In this document: positions 8,910 to 18,644 of the stretch, piece after piece | How positions within the stretch are numbered: position 1 is the stretch's first letter | Layout of the letters: every line of letters begins with the position of its first letter | Source: Sphingomonas sp. ERG5 | GTDB lineage: Bacteria > Pseudomonadota > Alphaproteobacteria > Sphingomonadales > Sphingomonadaceae | Direction of reading: 5' to 3' | Assembly (NCBI RefSeq): GCF_000803065.1 | Contig: NZ_JSXI01000029.1 | Span: 124,001 to 188,000 of the forward strand | DNA length: 64,000 nucleotides | Notes under the pieces: model-generated | What the model was told of the DNA's origin: nothing | Database searches by the model: none | Seen by the model: the letters and a program-made list of their open reading frames with translations, nothing else | Translations under genes and position numbers: made by a program

Positions 8910-11900
8910 TTAGAAGTTGAACCGCAGGCCGGCACTGATCGAGAAGCTGCGCAGCCTTGAGTCGTCATTGACGTTGCCGACCACGAAGCCCGAAACCTTG
9001 CCGTTCGCCGCATTGGCCAGGATGCCCGCAGAGTAACGCATCGCATTCTTCCATGTCGTCGAGTCGAGCGAGAAGGTGGTCACTGGCGAACCAAAGGCGA
9101 AAGTCGAACTGTCCGTGCGCGACCAATTCTCCAGCCGCGCCGCACTGATGAACGGCTCGACCGTGACGCGCGCCGCGTCGCCGGTACGATAGGACAGGCG
9201 CAAACCTGCCTGACCGACCTTGGTCCGGTCGCTCCCCGGGGTCCAGGTGCTCAGCGCGTCGATCTGCAGCGGATCGATGCTGCTGGTCGCATAATTGTAG
9301 CTGGCGAACGGCGTGGCCGCGAAGCCGGTCTTGCCGCCGACACGATAGGATGCACGGACCGAATATGCGGTGGCGTCGCCATCCAGCTTGCGCAGTCCCG
9401 CCGTGCCGAACAATGTCGGCATGCCGAGCCGATAGTCGCGCCATTCCTTGCGGATCGCGCCCTCGACCGTCAGCGCGTCGTTGCTGATCACCGCATAAGC
9501 GCCGGCGAACGACGCCTCGACCTTCTGCCGCTGGTTTCCGGCGAGCGGGACCTGCGCGTCATACCAGCCGCCCAGCGCGCCCATGTTGAGCGCCCAGTCC
9601 TTGCCGAGCCTGACACTGAAGTCGCCGCCGATCTCCATGACCTGATGCTCGGCGCGGAAACGGCCGGTCGAGGTGTACAGCACCCCGCCGCCCGACAGGC
9701 GTGAATCGATCACCTGGGTGGTGTGGCCGGTGCCCCCGCGCATCCACAGGCTGAAGCGCAGCTTTCCGGCCGGATCGTCGGTCCGCGAGGTCACGAACGG
9801 GCTGATCGGGTCGTTGAGCGTATCGGAGGCGGCCTCGGCGATGAAGCTCAGATTGCCCAGCGTTCCGGCCATCGGGTTGATCGTCTGGATCAGGCCGAAC
9901 TGGGTGTTGGAGCCGGGCTTCTGCCCGAACGTGTCGAGGACGAAGCCGGTCGTGGCGAAGGGCGTGTTCGACGTAAAGGCGCTCGCCGGCGCACCCCCAT
10001 TGACCACGACCACCGGCAGGAAGCCGCCCGGCACGAAGCTGCGCGTGCCGACCAGGTTCATCGTGACGTTGGTATTGCCCGATCCGGTGCCGACGATGTT
10101 GAGGCGATCCGCGGTGGCGGTCACGGTGCTGTAGTCGGCGAAGAACTGGCCACCGCCGACATAATTGCCGCCCACGGTGACGACATTGGTCGTCAGGTTG
10201 TTCTGCGCGTTGATGATGCCCGTGTTGGTCAGCGTCCCGACGGTCGTGAACGAACCGGCGCCGGGGAAGTTGATCCGGCCCGCGTTCAGCGCGTTGCCGA
10301 GGATGTTCAGGCTGCCACCGGCGGCGATGTTTGTCGTGCCGGCGTTGGAGAGGTTGCCCGAGAAGCTCGATGCGCCCGTCAGGTTCGCGATCGAGCCTGC
10401 CCCATTGGTCCAGAGCGAGGTCGCGACGTTCGACCCCGCCACGTTGACCGCACCGTTCAGAGTCCCGTTGTTGACCAGCGTGAACGGCCCGTTGTTGAGC
10501 TGGGCGAGGACCGCGTTGGTGCCGCCGGTGATTGTGCCGGCATTGTTGATCGTGCCTGTGCCGGTGCCAGTCGCGACCATCTGCACGCCCGTGACCGTTC
10601 CGCTGATCAGGCCGGAATTGTTGACCGTCAGCGCGCCGTCCACCGTTGCCATATCGGAACCGATGTCCGGATCGATCTTGCCGCTCGCGGTTACGACGAG
10701 CGTGATGTCGCCCGTGGTCGAGGTCGCCCGCACGCCGGCATTGCCGGCGCCGGTCGCCTTGATCTCACCCGCGACGACGATCGTGGTTGCGCCGGTGGAG
10801 AGGCTGCTGGTGCGGATGCCATAGCCGTTTGTCGCGGTGATCAACGATCCAGCCGCCTGGTTGACGTTGATCGTTCCGCCGCCGCCGGCACCCTGCGCCA
10901 GCGCGAGGACGCCGGTGCCGTTCGTCGCGGTGATGTTCTTGTTGACGTTGACCGTCACGCTGCCGGTGCCGACCGCGTTGGCAACGATGCCGGCAGTGTC
11001 GGCGAAGACGTCGCCATTAGTGGTGATGGTGCCGACGCCATTCTGGACCTGACCCTGGATGCCGAGACCATTGCTGGTCACCGTACCGGCCGTGGTGATG
11101 GTCAGCGTCGAGGCGCCGCTCACGACGCCGCGAATGGCCTCGCCACCGGTGCTGGTGACTGGTCCGGCCGGCGTGATGGAGACATTGCCCGCCATGGATC
11201 GGGCAACGATGCCGAAGCCGCTGGTGCCGTTGACCGCGCCGGTCCCCGCGATGTTGATGTTCCCTGCGGTGGAGAAGGCGTTGATCCCATCGACCGCGCC
11301 GCTGACGGATCCCGTGCCGAGCAGATCGATGTTACCCGAATTGGTCATCGCCGAGATGCCGATGCCGGTCGAGCCCGTGACCGAACCGGCGCCTATGACC
11401 TTGATCGCGCCTGCCGGCGACACCGTCTCGATGCCGTTTGTGCCGATAACCCCGCCATCGATGCGGACCGTGGTAAGGCCGCCCGACAGGCCGCTGTTGG
11501 TCAGGATGCCGCTGCCGCCAGTCGCGGTTACGGTCTTGCCCGCCGCGACGGAGATGTCGATCGTGCCGGCACTCGCGGCTGCGTCATTATTGAAAGCGGA
11601 GATGCCGGCGCCCGCGCTGGCGTTGACGTTGCCGCCAGCCGCGACCGTCACATTGCCGGTTCCGTTGGTCTGGGCGATGATGCCATTCGTGCCGGATACC
11701 GTCCCGCTGGTCGTCACCGATACATTGCCCGCACCGCCGGCCAGAACTTGCTGAGCGATGATGGCGGTGTTGCCGGTCGAGGTGACATCGCCTGTCGTGA
11801 CCAGGACGTTGCCGCCGGTGGTCAGCGCGAAGATGCCGTTGCCGGTGGTTACGTTGACCGGACCGACGGTGGTCACACTGGTCGAGCCCGTGCCGAAATT

Positions 11901-14900
11901 CTCGGCGTCAACGCCGAACCGCGCATTGATCGCGCCGTTCGCGGTCACATCGATATTGCCGGTCGCCGCGGCCGGGAAGATCGCGGCGACGATGCCGGCA
12001 TTGCCCGCCTGGACGTTGCCATTGGCGACCACCGTCACATCGGCGGTCAGCGATTGGGTCTGGATGTCGATGCCGTTTTTACCGTTGGCGAGCGCAGTCA
12101 CTGCGCCCGTGGTGACGCTGATGTCGCCACCGATCGCCGTATTGCGAACGATGATGCCGTTCCCGCCGGTCGAGCCACTTGCGCCCGAAATGTTGACCGT
12201 GGTCGTCCCGGCGCCGTTGTTGAGGATGTTGGCGCCGTCGCCGGTGCCGCCGAAGAACCCGCCGGTGCCCGTCACAGAGATATTGCCCGCGCCGCCAGTG
12301 CCGCCGATTAGGGCCAGGCCGCTGGTCGCGCCGGTCACGGTATCGGCAACCGCCACGGTCACCGCGCCATTGCCGGTCGCCTTGATGCCCTCGGCTGCCG
12401 TGCCGGTGACCGTGCCGTTGGTTGTCACGCCGACCGCGCCTGTACCGAGGTTCAGCGCGACGATGCCCGTCGTGCCGGAGATATTTCCGCCGGTGACGTC
12501 GACATTACCCGCACCGCCCGCGCTGGTTTGTTGCGCGACGATCGCCGTGTTGCCGGTCGAGGTGACGTCGCCCGCAGTCACCGTAACGTTGCCGCCGGTG
12601 GTCAGCGCGAAGATGCCGTTGCCGGTCGTCACGTTGACCGGACCGACGGTGGTCACACTGGTCGAGCCCGTGCCGAAATTCTCGGCGTCGACGCCGAACC
12701 GCGCATTGATCGCACCGTTCGCGGTCACGTCGATATTGCCGGTCGCCGCGGCCGGGAAGATCGCGCCGACGATGCCGGCATTGCCGGCATTAATGTCGCC
12801 ATTGGCGACGATCGTGACATTGCCGGCCAACGACAGAGACTGAACGTCGATGCCGTCCTTGCCGCCGGCCAGGGCTGTCACTGCGCCGGTGGTGACGCTG
12901 ATGTTACCGCCCGCTGCGGTGTCGCGCACCACGATGCCTTCGCCACCCGCCGAACTGCTCGCGCCGGAGATGTCGACCGTGACGGTGCCCGAGCCGTTGT
13001 TCAGGATGTTGGCCGCGTCGCCGGTGCCGCCGACGAACCCGCCGGCGCCCGTCACTGAGATGTTGCCCGCGCCGCCAGTGCCGCCGATCAGGCTCAGGCC
13101 GCGCGTTGCACCGGTCACGGTGTTGGCAACCGCCACGGTCACCGCGCCATTGCCGGTCGCCTTGATGCCCTCGGCGAACGTGCCGGTGACCGTGCCGTTG
13201 GCGGTGATGCCGATCGCGCCCGTGCCATTGTTGAGCGCCAGGATGCCGGTGGTGCCCGAGACATTTCCAGCGGTCACGTCGACTGTGCCTGCGCCTGCGG
13301 CTGAAGTCTGCTGCGCAACGATCGCCGTGTTGCCGGTCGCGGTGACATCGCCGGCGGTTACCGTGACGTTGCCGCCAGTCGACAGCGCGAAGATACCGTT
13401 GCCGGTCGTCACATTGACCGGACCGACGGTGGTCACACTGGTCGAGCCCGTGCCGAAATTCTCGGCGTCGACGCCGAACCGCGCATTGATCGCACCATTC
13501 GCGGTCAAATCGATATTACCGGTTCCCAGGCCCGGGAAGATCGCGCCGACGATGCCGGCATTGCCCGCATTGATGTCGCCATTGGCGATGATCGTCACAT
13601 TGCCGGTCAACGACTGAGCCTGGACGTCGATGCCGTCCTTGCCGCCGGCCAGGGCGGTCACCGCGCCAGTGGTGACGCTGATGTCGCCGCCCGCCGCCGT
13701 ATCGCGCACCACGATGCCTTCGCCACTCGCCGAACTGCTCGCACCTGAGATGTCGATCGTGACGGTGCCCGAGCCGTTGTTCTGGATGTTGGCCGCGTCG
13801 CCGGTGCCGCCAACAAAGCCGCCGGCACCCGTCACCGAGATGTTGCCTGCGCCGCCGGTACCGCCGATCAGGCTCAGGCCGCGTGTCGCACCGGTCACGG
13901 TATCGGCAACCGCCACGGTTACCGCACCATTGCCAGTCGCCTTGATGCCCTCGGCGAACGTGCCGGTGACCGTGCCGTTGGCGGTGATGCCGATCGCGCC
14001 CGTGCCATTGTTGAGCGCCAGGATGCCGGTGGTGCCCGAGACATTTCCAGCGGTCACGTCGACTGTGCCTGCGCCTGCGGCTGAAGTCTGCTGCGCAACG
14101 ATCGCCGTGTTGCCGGTCGCGGTGACATCGCCGGCGGTCACCGTGACGGCCCCTCCGGTCGACAGCGCGAAGATGCCGTTGCCTGTCGTCACATTGACCG
14201 GACCGACGGTGGTCACACTGGTCGAGCCGGTGCCGAAGTTCTCGGCGTCAATGCCGAATCGTGCATTGATCGCGCCGTTCGCGGTTATGTCGATATTGCC
14301 GGTCGCCGCGGCCGGGAAGATCGCGCCGACGATGCCGGCATTGCCCGCATTGATGTCGCCATTCGCGACGATCGTGACATTGCCGGTCAGCGACTGAGCC
14401 TGGACGTCGATGCCATCCTTGCCGCCGGCCAGGGCGGTCACCGCACCGGTGGTGACGCTGATGTTACCGCCCGCTGCGGTGTCGCGCACCACGATGCCTT
14501 CGCCGCCCGCCGAACTGCTCGCGCCGGAGATGTCGACCGTGACGGTGCCTGACCCGTTGTTCTGGATGTTGGCCGCATCGCCGGTGCCGCCAACAAAGCC
14601 GCCCGCGCCGGTTACCGAGATGTTGCCCGAACCGCCGGTGCCACCGATCAGGCTCAGGCCGCGTGTCGCACCGGTCACGGTATCGGCAACCGCCACGGTC
14701 ACCGCACCATTGCCGGTCGCCTTGATGCCCTCGGCAAACGTGCCGGTGACCGTGCCGTTGGTGGTGATGCCGATCGCGCCTGTGCCATTGTTGAGTGCCA
14801 GAATACCCGTCGTGCCTGACACATTGCCTGCGGTTATATTGATGGCGCCTGCGCCTGCGGCTGAATTCTGCTGCGCGACGATGGCGGTGTTGCCGGTCGA

Positions 14901-17429
14901 GGTGACATCGCCGGCGGTTACCGTGACATTGCCCCCGGTGGTCAGCGCGAAGATGCCATTGCCGGTCGTCACATTGACCGGACCGACGGTGGTCACACTG
15001 GTCGAGCCCCCGCCAAAATTCTCGGCATCGACGCCGAACCGCGCGTTGATCGCGCCATTCGCGGTCACATCGACACTGCCGGACGGCCCTACCGCGAGGA
15101 TCGCGCCGACAATGCCGGCATTGCCCGCGTTGATGTCGCCATTGGCCACGATCGTCACGTTGGCCCCCGCTGACTGCGTCTGAACGTCGATGCCGTCCTT
15201 GCCTGCGGTCAATGCGGTCACTGCACCGGTGGTGACGCTGATGCTGTTGCCGATCGCGGTGTCGCGCACCACGATGCCTTCGCCGCCGGTCGAACTGCTC
15301 GCGCCCGAGATGTTGACCGTGACGGTGCCCGAGCCATTGTTCAGGATGTTCGCCGCGTCGCCGGTGCCGCCCACAAAGCCGCCGGCGCCCGTCACTGAGA
15401 TGTTGCCCGCGCCGCCAGTGCCTCCGACCAAAGTCAGGCCACGGACCGCGCCAGTCACGGTATCGGCGATGCTGACGCTTACCGCATTGTTGCCGGTGGC
15501 GGCGATGCCATCCCCGGACGTGCCGTTGACCGTGCCATTGGTGGTGACGCCAACCGTGCCGGTGCCGGAATTGGTCGCGACGATGCCCGTCGTGCCGGAG
15601 ACATTGCCTGCGGTCACAGCGATATTGCCCGCACCGGCGGCCGAGGTTTGCAGCGCGACGATCGCCGTGTTGCCGGTCGAGGTGACATCGCCCGCATTGA
15701 CCGTGACGTTGCCGCCAGTGGTCAAGGCGAAGATGCCGTTGCCGGTCGTTGCGTTGACCGGACCCACGGTCGTCACCGTCGTATTGCCCCCGCCAAAATT
15801 CTCGGCGTCGACGCCGAACCGCGCGTTGATCGCGCCATTCGCGGTCACATCGACACTGCCGGACGGCCCTACCGCGAGGATCGCGCCGACAATGCCGGCA
15901 TTGCCCGCGTTGATGTCGCCATTGGCCACGATCGTCACGTTGGCCCCCGCTGACTGCGTCTGAACGTCGATGCCGTCCTTGCCTGCGGTCAATGCGGTCA
16001 CTGCACCGGTGGTGACGCTGATGCTGTTGCCGATCGCGGTGTCGCGCACCACGATGCCTTCGCCGCCGGCCGAACTGCTCGCGCCCGCGATGTCGACCGT
16101 GACGGTGCCCGAGCCATTGTTCAGGATGTTGGCCGCGTCGCCGGTGCCGCCGACGAACCCGCCGGCGCCCGTCACTGAGATGTTGCCCGCGCCGCCAGTG
16201 CCGCCGATCAGGCTCAGGCCGCGCGTTGCACCGGTCACGGTGTTGGCAACCGCCACGGTCACCGCGCCATTGCCGGTCGCCTTGATGCCCTCGGCGAACG
16301 TGCCGGTGACCGTGCCGTTGGCGGTGATGCCGATCGCGCCCGTGCCATTGTTGAGCGCCAGGATGCCGGTGGTGCCCGAGACATTTCCAGCGGTCACGTC
16401 GACTGTGCCTGCGCCTGCGGCTGAAGTCTGCTGCGCAACGATCGCCGTGTTGCCGGTCGCGGTGACATCGCCGGCGGTTACCGTGACGTTGCCGCCAGTC
16501 GACAGCGCGAAGATGCCGTTGCCGGTCGTCACATTGACCGGACCGACGGTGGTCACACTGGTCGAGCCGGTGCCGAAATTCTCGGCGTCGACGCCGAACC
16601 GCGCGTTGATCGCGCCATTTGCGGTCACGTTGATATTGCCGGTTCCCAGGCCTGGGAAGATCGCCCCGACGATGCCGGCATTGCCTGCATTGATGTCGCC
16701 ATTGGCGATGATCGTCACGTTGCCGGTCAACGATTGGCTTTGCGCGTCGATGCCGTCCTTGCCACCCGTCAGCGCGGTGACGGTGCCGTTGGTCGTGACG
16801 TCGATGCCGGTGCTGCCGGCCACGTCGCGCACGACGATGCCTTCGCCCGATGCGGCAAAGATCGTGCCCGCCGTGATGCTGATCGAACCGACGCCGCCCG
16901 TCTGAGTGGCATCGAAGGCATTGCCGTTGCCGTTGTTGATGATGCTCCCGCCATTATAGACGAGCGGGCCGCCAGCCGTACTGGCCGACAATGCCGCCGT
17001 ACCGCCTGCGGTCGGCGTGTTGCCGGCATCGACGCTGATCGTTCCGTTATTGTTTATGGTAACGCCACCGGTGCTGCTGTTGGTCACCGCAAGGCCGTTT
17101 CCGCTGATCGTCGCGCCGCCATTCACATTGATGGTGATCGGCGTCGCGATTGGACCCGTATAGTGACGATCGTTCGGCGGGCTGGCCGGAAACGTCGTGT
17201 CGGTGGTCGATGTATCGGCGCAGGTCACGGTGACACCGCCGACGACGCACTGTGCCCAGGCCTGGCCCGGCGCGAGAAGGCTGAATCCCGCAACGGTCGC
17301 TGCGGCAATGGTGGAACGCAAGGTCAATCGACTCGCCTGCGACCGCAAATTACGGCGCCGCGCCGCTCCCGAAGATGGCGCCAATGCGGCCATACCAAGT
17401 TGGCCCGAAGAATACGGTGCGCGCGCCAT
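8910..17429 (-). CDS. Giant repeat-rich autotransporter (type Va-like adhesin)
   Basis: Surface protein of 2839 aa. An extended N-terminus with a hydrophobic segment ending GQAWAQ acts as signal peptide (cleavage near residue 59). Residues about 205-1890 are 260-aa repeats (exact 780-bp period), rich in Gly, Ala, Thr, Val and Asn, as expected of a parallel beta-helix passenger. More divergent beta-helix sequence follows to about 2530, and the last ~300 residues form an autotransporter barrel ending in Phe (SISAGLRFNF). RBS-like GAGAGGG lies upstream of the ATG. No protease motif was seen, so adhesion or biofilm is the likely role. Many long open frames on the opposite strand are by-products of GC-rich repeats. 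Confidence 0.9.
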   Translation of the reverse strand: MARAPYSSGQLGMAALAPSSGAARRRNLRSQASRLTLRSTIAAATVAGFSLLAPGQAWAQCVVGGVTVTCADTSTTDTTFPASPPNDRHYTGPIATPITINVNGGATISGNGLAVTNSSTGGVTINNNGTISVDAGNTPTAGGTAALSASTAGGPLVYNGGSIINNGNGNAFDATQTGGVGSISITAGTIFAASGEGIVVRDVAGSTGIDVTTNGTVTALTGGKDGIDAQSQSLTGNVTIIANGDINAGNAGIVGAIFPGLGTGNINVTANGAINARFGVDAENFGTGSTSVTTVGPVNVTTGNGIFALSTGGNVTVTAGDVTATGNTAIVAQQTSAAGAGTVDVTAGNVSGTTGILALNNGTGAIGITANGTVTGTFAEGIKATGNGAVTVAVANTVTGATRGLSLIGGTGGAGNISVTGAGGFVGGTGDAANILNNGSGTVTVDIAGASSSAGGEGIVVRDTAIGNSISVTTGAVTALTAGKDGIDVQTQSAGANVTIVANGDINAGNAGIVGAILAVGPSGSVDVTANGAINARFGVDAENFGGGNTTVTTVGPVNATTGNGIFALTTGGNVTVNAGDVTSTGNTAIVALQTSAAGAGNIAVTAGNVSGTTGIVATNSGTGTVGVTTNGTVNGTSGDGIAATGNNAVSVSIADTVTGAVRGLTLVGGTGGAGNISVTGAGGFVGGTGDAANILNNGSGTVTVNISGASSSTGGEGIVVRDTAIGNSISVTTGAVTALTAGKDGIDVQTQSAGANVTIVANGDINAGNAGIVGAILAVGPSGSVDVTANGAINARFGVDAENFGGGSTSVTTVGPVNVTTGNGIFALTTGGNVTVTAGDVTSTGNTAIVAQQNSAAGAGAINITAGNVSGTTGILALNNGTGAIGITTNGTVTGTFAEGIKATGNGAVTVAVADTVTGATRGLSLIGGTGGSGNISVTGAGGFVGGTGDAANIQNNGSGTVTVDISGASSSAGGEGIVVRDTAAGGNISVTTGAVTALAGGKDGIDVQAQSLTGNVTIVANGDINAGNAGIVGAIFPAAATGNIDITANGAINARFGIDAENFGTGSTSVTTVGPVNVTTGNGIFALSTGGAVTVTAGDVTATGNTAIVAQQTSAAGAGTVDVTAGNVSGTTGILALNNGTGAIGITANGTVTGTFAEGIKATGNGAVTVAVADTVTGATRGLSLIGGTGGAGNISVTGAGGFVGGTGDAANIQNNGSGTVTIDISGASSSASGEGIVVRDTAAGGDISVTTGAVTALAGGKDGIDVQAQSLTGNVTIIANGDINAGNAGIVGAIFPGLGTGNIDLTANGAINARFGVDAENFGTGSTSVTTVGPVNVTTGNGIFALSTGGNVTVTAGDVTATGNTAIVAQQTSAAGAGTVDVTAGNVSGTTGILALNNGTGAIGITANGTVTGTFAEGIKATGNGAVTVAVANTVTGATRGLSLIGGTGGAGNISVTGAGGFVGGTGDAANILNNGSGTVTVDISGASSSAGGEGIVVRDTAAGGNISVTTGAVTALAGGKDGIDVQSLSLAGNVTIVANGDINAGNAGIVGAIFPAAATGNIDVTANGAINARFGVDAENFGTGSTSVTTVGPVNVTTGNGIFALTTGGNVTVTAGDVTSTGNTAIVAQQTSAGGAGNVDVTGGNISGTTGIVALNLGTGAVGVTTNGTVTGTAAEGIKATGNGAVTVAVADTVTGATSGLALIGGTGGAGNISVTGTGGFFGGTGDGANILNNGAGTTTVNISGASGSTGGNGIIVRNTAIGGDISVTTGAVTALANGKNGIDIQTQSLTADVTVVANGNVQAGNAGIVAAIFPAAATGNIDVTANGAINARFGVDAENFGTGSTSVTTVGPVNVTTGNGIFALTTGGNVLVTTGDVTSTGNTAIIAQQVLAGGAGNVSVTTSGTVSGTNGIIAQTNGTGNVTVAAGGNVNASAGAGISAFNNDAAASAGTIDISVAAGKTVTATGGSGILTNSGLSGGLTTVRIDGGVIGTNGIETVSPAGAIKVIGAGSVTGSTGIGISAMTNSGNIDLLGTGSVSGAVDGINAFSTAGNINIAGTGAVNGTSGFGIVARSMAGNVSITPAGPVTSTGGEAIRGVVSGASTLTITTAGTVTSNGLGIQGQVQNGVGTITTNGDVFADTAGIVANAVGTGSVTVNVNKNITATNGTGVLALAQGAGGGGTINVNQAAGSLITATNGYGIRTSSLSTGATTIVVAGEIKATGAGNAGVRATSTTGDITLVVTASGKIDPDIGSDMATVDGALTVNNSGLISGTVTGVQMVATGTGTGTINNAGTITGGTNAVLAQLNNGPFTLVNNGTLNGAVNVAGSNVATSLWTNGAGSIANLTGASSFSGNLSNAGTTNIAAGGSLNILGNALNAGRINFPGAGSFTTVGTLTNTGIINAQNNLTTNVVTVGGNYVGGGQFFADYSTVTATADRLNIVGTGSGNTNVTMNLVGTRSFVPGGFLPVVVVNGGAPASAFTSNTPFATTGFVLDTFGQKPGSNTQFGLIQTINPMAGTLGNLSFIAEAASDTLNDPISPFVTSRTDDPAGKLRFSLWMRGGTGHTTQVIDSRLSGGGVLYTSTGRFRAEHQVMEIGGDFSVRLGKDWALNMGALGGWYDAQVPLAGNQRQKVEASFAGAYAVISNDALTVEGAIRKEWRDYRLGMPTLFGTAGLRKLDGDATAYSVRASYRVGGKTGFAATPFASYNYATSSIDPLQIDALSTWTPGSDRTKVGQAGLRLSYRTGDAARVTVEPFISAARLENWSRTDSSTFAFGSPVTTFSLDSTTWKNAMRYSAGILANAANGKVSGFVVGNVNDDSRLRSFSISAGLRFNF
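11761..16740 (-). repeat. Tandem 780-bp repeat array inside the autotransporter gene
   Basis: The same segment recurs at 11761, 12541, 13321, 14101, 14881, 15661 and 16441, and a second marker at 12241, 13021, 13801, 14581, 15361 and 16141, always 780 bp apart with no indels. That is about 6.4 units of 260 codons. Identity between units is uneven: 13021-13380 is identical to 16141-16500, and 15061-15240 is identical to 15841-16020, whereas other pairs differ every 10-30 bases. This mosaic suggests exchange between units. Confidence 0.95.
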
Positions 17430-17671
17430 GTGAGTGCCCTCTCGTTGATCAGTTGAATAGGGATGGTGTCAGGGACTCATGGCCCGCCCAACCCTGTCTT
17501 CAATTTGTGCACCTATCCGATAATGCCTCACCGGGATTGGCTAAATACGACATCGCCGAACCGACAACTTCTAGAGCGAGATAGGATAGGCTGGTGCTTC
17601 ACTCCCCACCCAATTAGGTAATGACGTCCTTTGGCCGCTGGCTCGTGCGAACCAGCCAGTGCGCTAAGTTC

Positions 17672-17860
17672 ATGACGGCAAGGGGCTTTGTGACGTCTGA
17701 CTATGACACGGTCCTCGCGTCACTGTACGAAGCGGCGGTCGCGCGGGATCGCTGGCCCGCGCTTCAGCGCAGCTGGATCAAACTCCAGTCGGGCATTCAC
17801 GGCGTCTGCATCTTGCGTCGAAAATCCAAAACGGAGGTCCGATTTCATTTGTCGGCCACC
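17672..17860 (+). pseudogene. Broken N-terminus of a LuxR-type regulator
   Basis: The reading frame contains SDYDTVLASLYEAAVARDRWPALQRSWIKLQ followed by GIHGVCILRRK. The pattern YDxVLASLYEAAxxxxxWPxAL is the start of a family of LuxR-type helix-turn-helix regulators common in sphingomonads. The similarity fades after roughly 60 residues and the frame runs on into low-information sequence and the inverted-repeat array; no DNA-binding domain is present. I read it as a 5' remnant. Start could be ATG 17672 or GTG 17690. From pattern memory only. Confidence 0.45.
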
Positions 17861-18040
17861 CTGTGGTTGTTCGGCTCACGTCATATTGGCGTCCCGGCCT
17901 CCAAGGCCGGCAAGAGATTCAACGTCACACCAAGCCATGCCATCACCCCGCGCGAACGCGACTCTCACCGGCCGCGTCTCCGCTCTTTCACAGGTCAAGA
18001 CATCCAAACCGCGTGGCGTCCCGTTTCGCCCGGAAGGGGA

Positions 18041-18193
18041 CCTGTTCCGTCACCTGTTATCACCTGTTTTTCCACCTGTTATGCGATAACAGGTGGAACG
18101 GTATCATCGGCTTGATAAACAACCGAAAATTCGACCGTGATTTCCAACATAACAGGTGTGGAAAAATCCTCGCGCCATAACAGGTCGAACAGG
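18041..18193. repeat. Inverted-repeat array A (CCTGTT/AACAGG core)
   Basis: Four CCTGTT motifs at 18041, 18053, 18063 and 18075 face four AACAGG motifs at 18088, 18151, 18179 and 18188. The centre (18070-18098) is a perfect hairpin with 13-bp arms (TTCCACCTGTTAT) and a GCG loop. A conserved flank TTTCCAACATAACAG occurs at 18141-18155. Lies in a 1.2-kb stretch (17430-18644) with no convincing intact gene. Function unknown. Confidence 0.8.
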
Positions 18194-18229
18194 CGAAAAT
18201 CGGCAGACGGCCAGCTCGAAACCCCTGCT

Positions 18230-18402
18230 GCTGTTCCATCCGAACCGCGCTGTTTTCAATGCTGTTATCATGCTGTTCCTATGCTGTTATTCAATAACAG
18301 CATAGGAACATGTTAAATCACTGAAGCAAAACCGGATTTTTCTCTCGAAAATCCAACATAACAGCATGAAAAAAATCCTGCCGAATAACAGCGTGGAACA
18401 GC
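18230..18402. repeat. Inverted-repeat array B (GCTGTT/AACAGC core)
   Basis: Five GCTGTT motifs at 18230, 18249, 18261, 18272 and 18283 face four AACAGC motifs at 18296, 18360, 18387 and 18397. The centre (18274-18310) is a perfect hairpin with 17-bp arms and a TCA loop. The distances between the reverse motifs (64, 27, 10) nearly equal those of array A (63, 28, 9), and the flank ATCCAACATAACAG matches array A. Every core differs from A by a G/C swap at one position, with the pairing preserved. Confidence 0.8.
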
Positions 18403-18644
18403 ACGGTCTGGGCCCCGATCATCCTGCTGCCCAGCCGTACTTTCGGCATGCCATCCGACAATTGCATCCGGAACCGATCTTGTTGGCCAATGCCGCTTTA
18501 CTCCGTGTCATGCGGGACGCATCCTTCGTCCTGGAAAGAGGTCGCGCGCGGAGTCGCCGCTGCTCCCCGCCCGGGGACGCGCCTGAGACGATCTCGCCGC
18601 CTGTGATGCAGTGACCATAGCGTCCGACAACCGGGGAGAGAGTC

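Noticed and set aside
11761..16740. CRISPR or satellite DNA
   Set aside because: The 780-bp units are protein-coding in one continuous frame with a secreted-protein signal and a barrel domain.
9723..16905. Many long plus-strand open frames opposite the autotransporter
   Set aside because: They follow the 780-bp period of the antisense gene, break and restart in other frames, and encode Pro/Val/Ala-rich low-complexity peptides with no RBS pattern or family resemblance.
17621..18115. 164-aa open frame as an intact gene
   Set aside because: Only the first ~60 residues resemble a LuxR-type N-terminus; the rest is out of family and ends in repeats, so it is treated as a remnant.
18041..18402. 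CRISPR array
   Set aside because: Motifs are short, face both directions and have irregular spacing; there are no cas genes.
18366..18614. 82-aa open frame after the repeat arrays
   Set aside because: Its first 12 codons are inside inverted-repeat array B, there is no clear RBS, and the product resembles nothing known.
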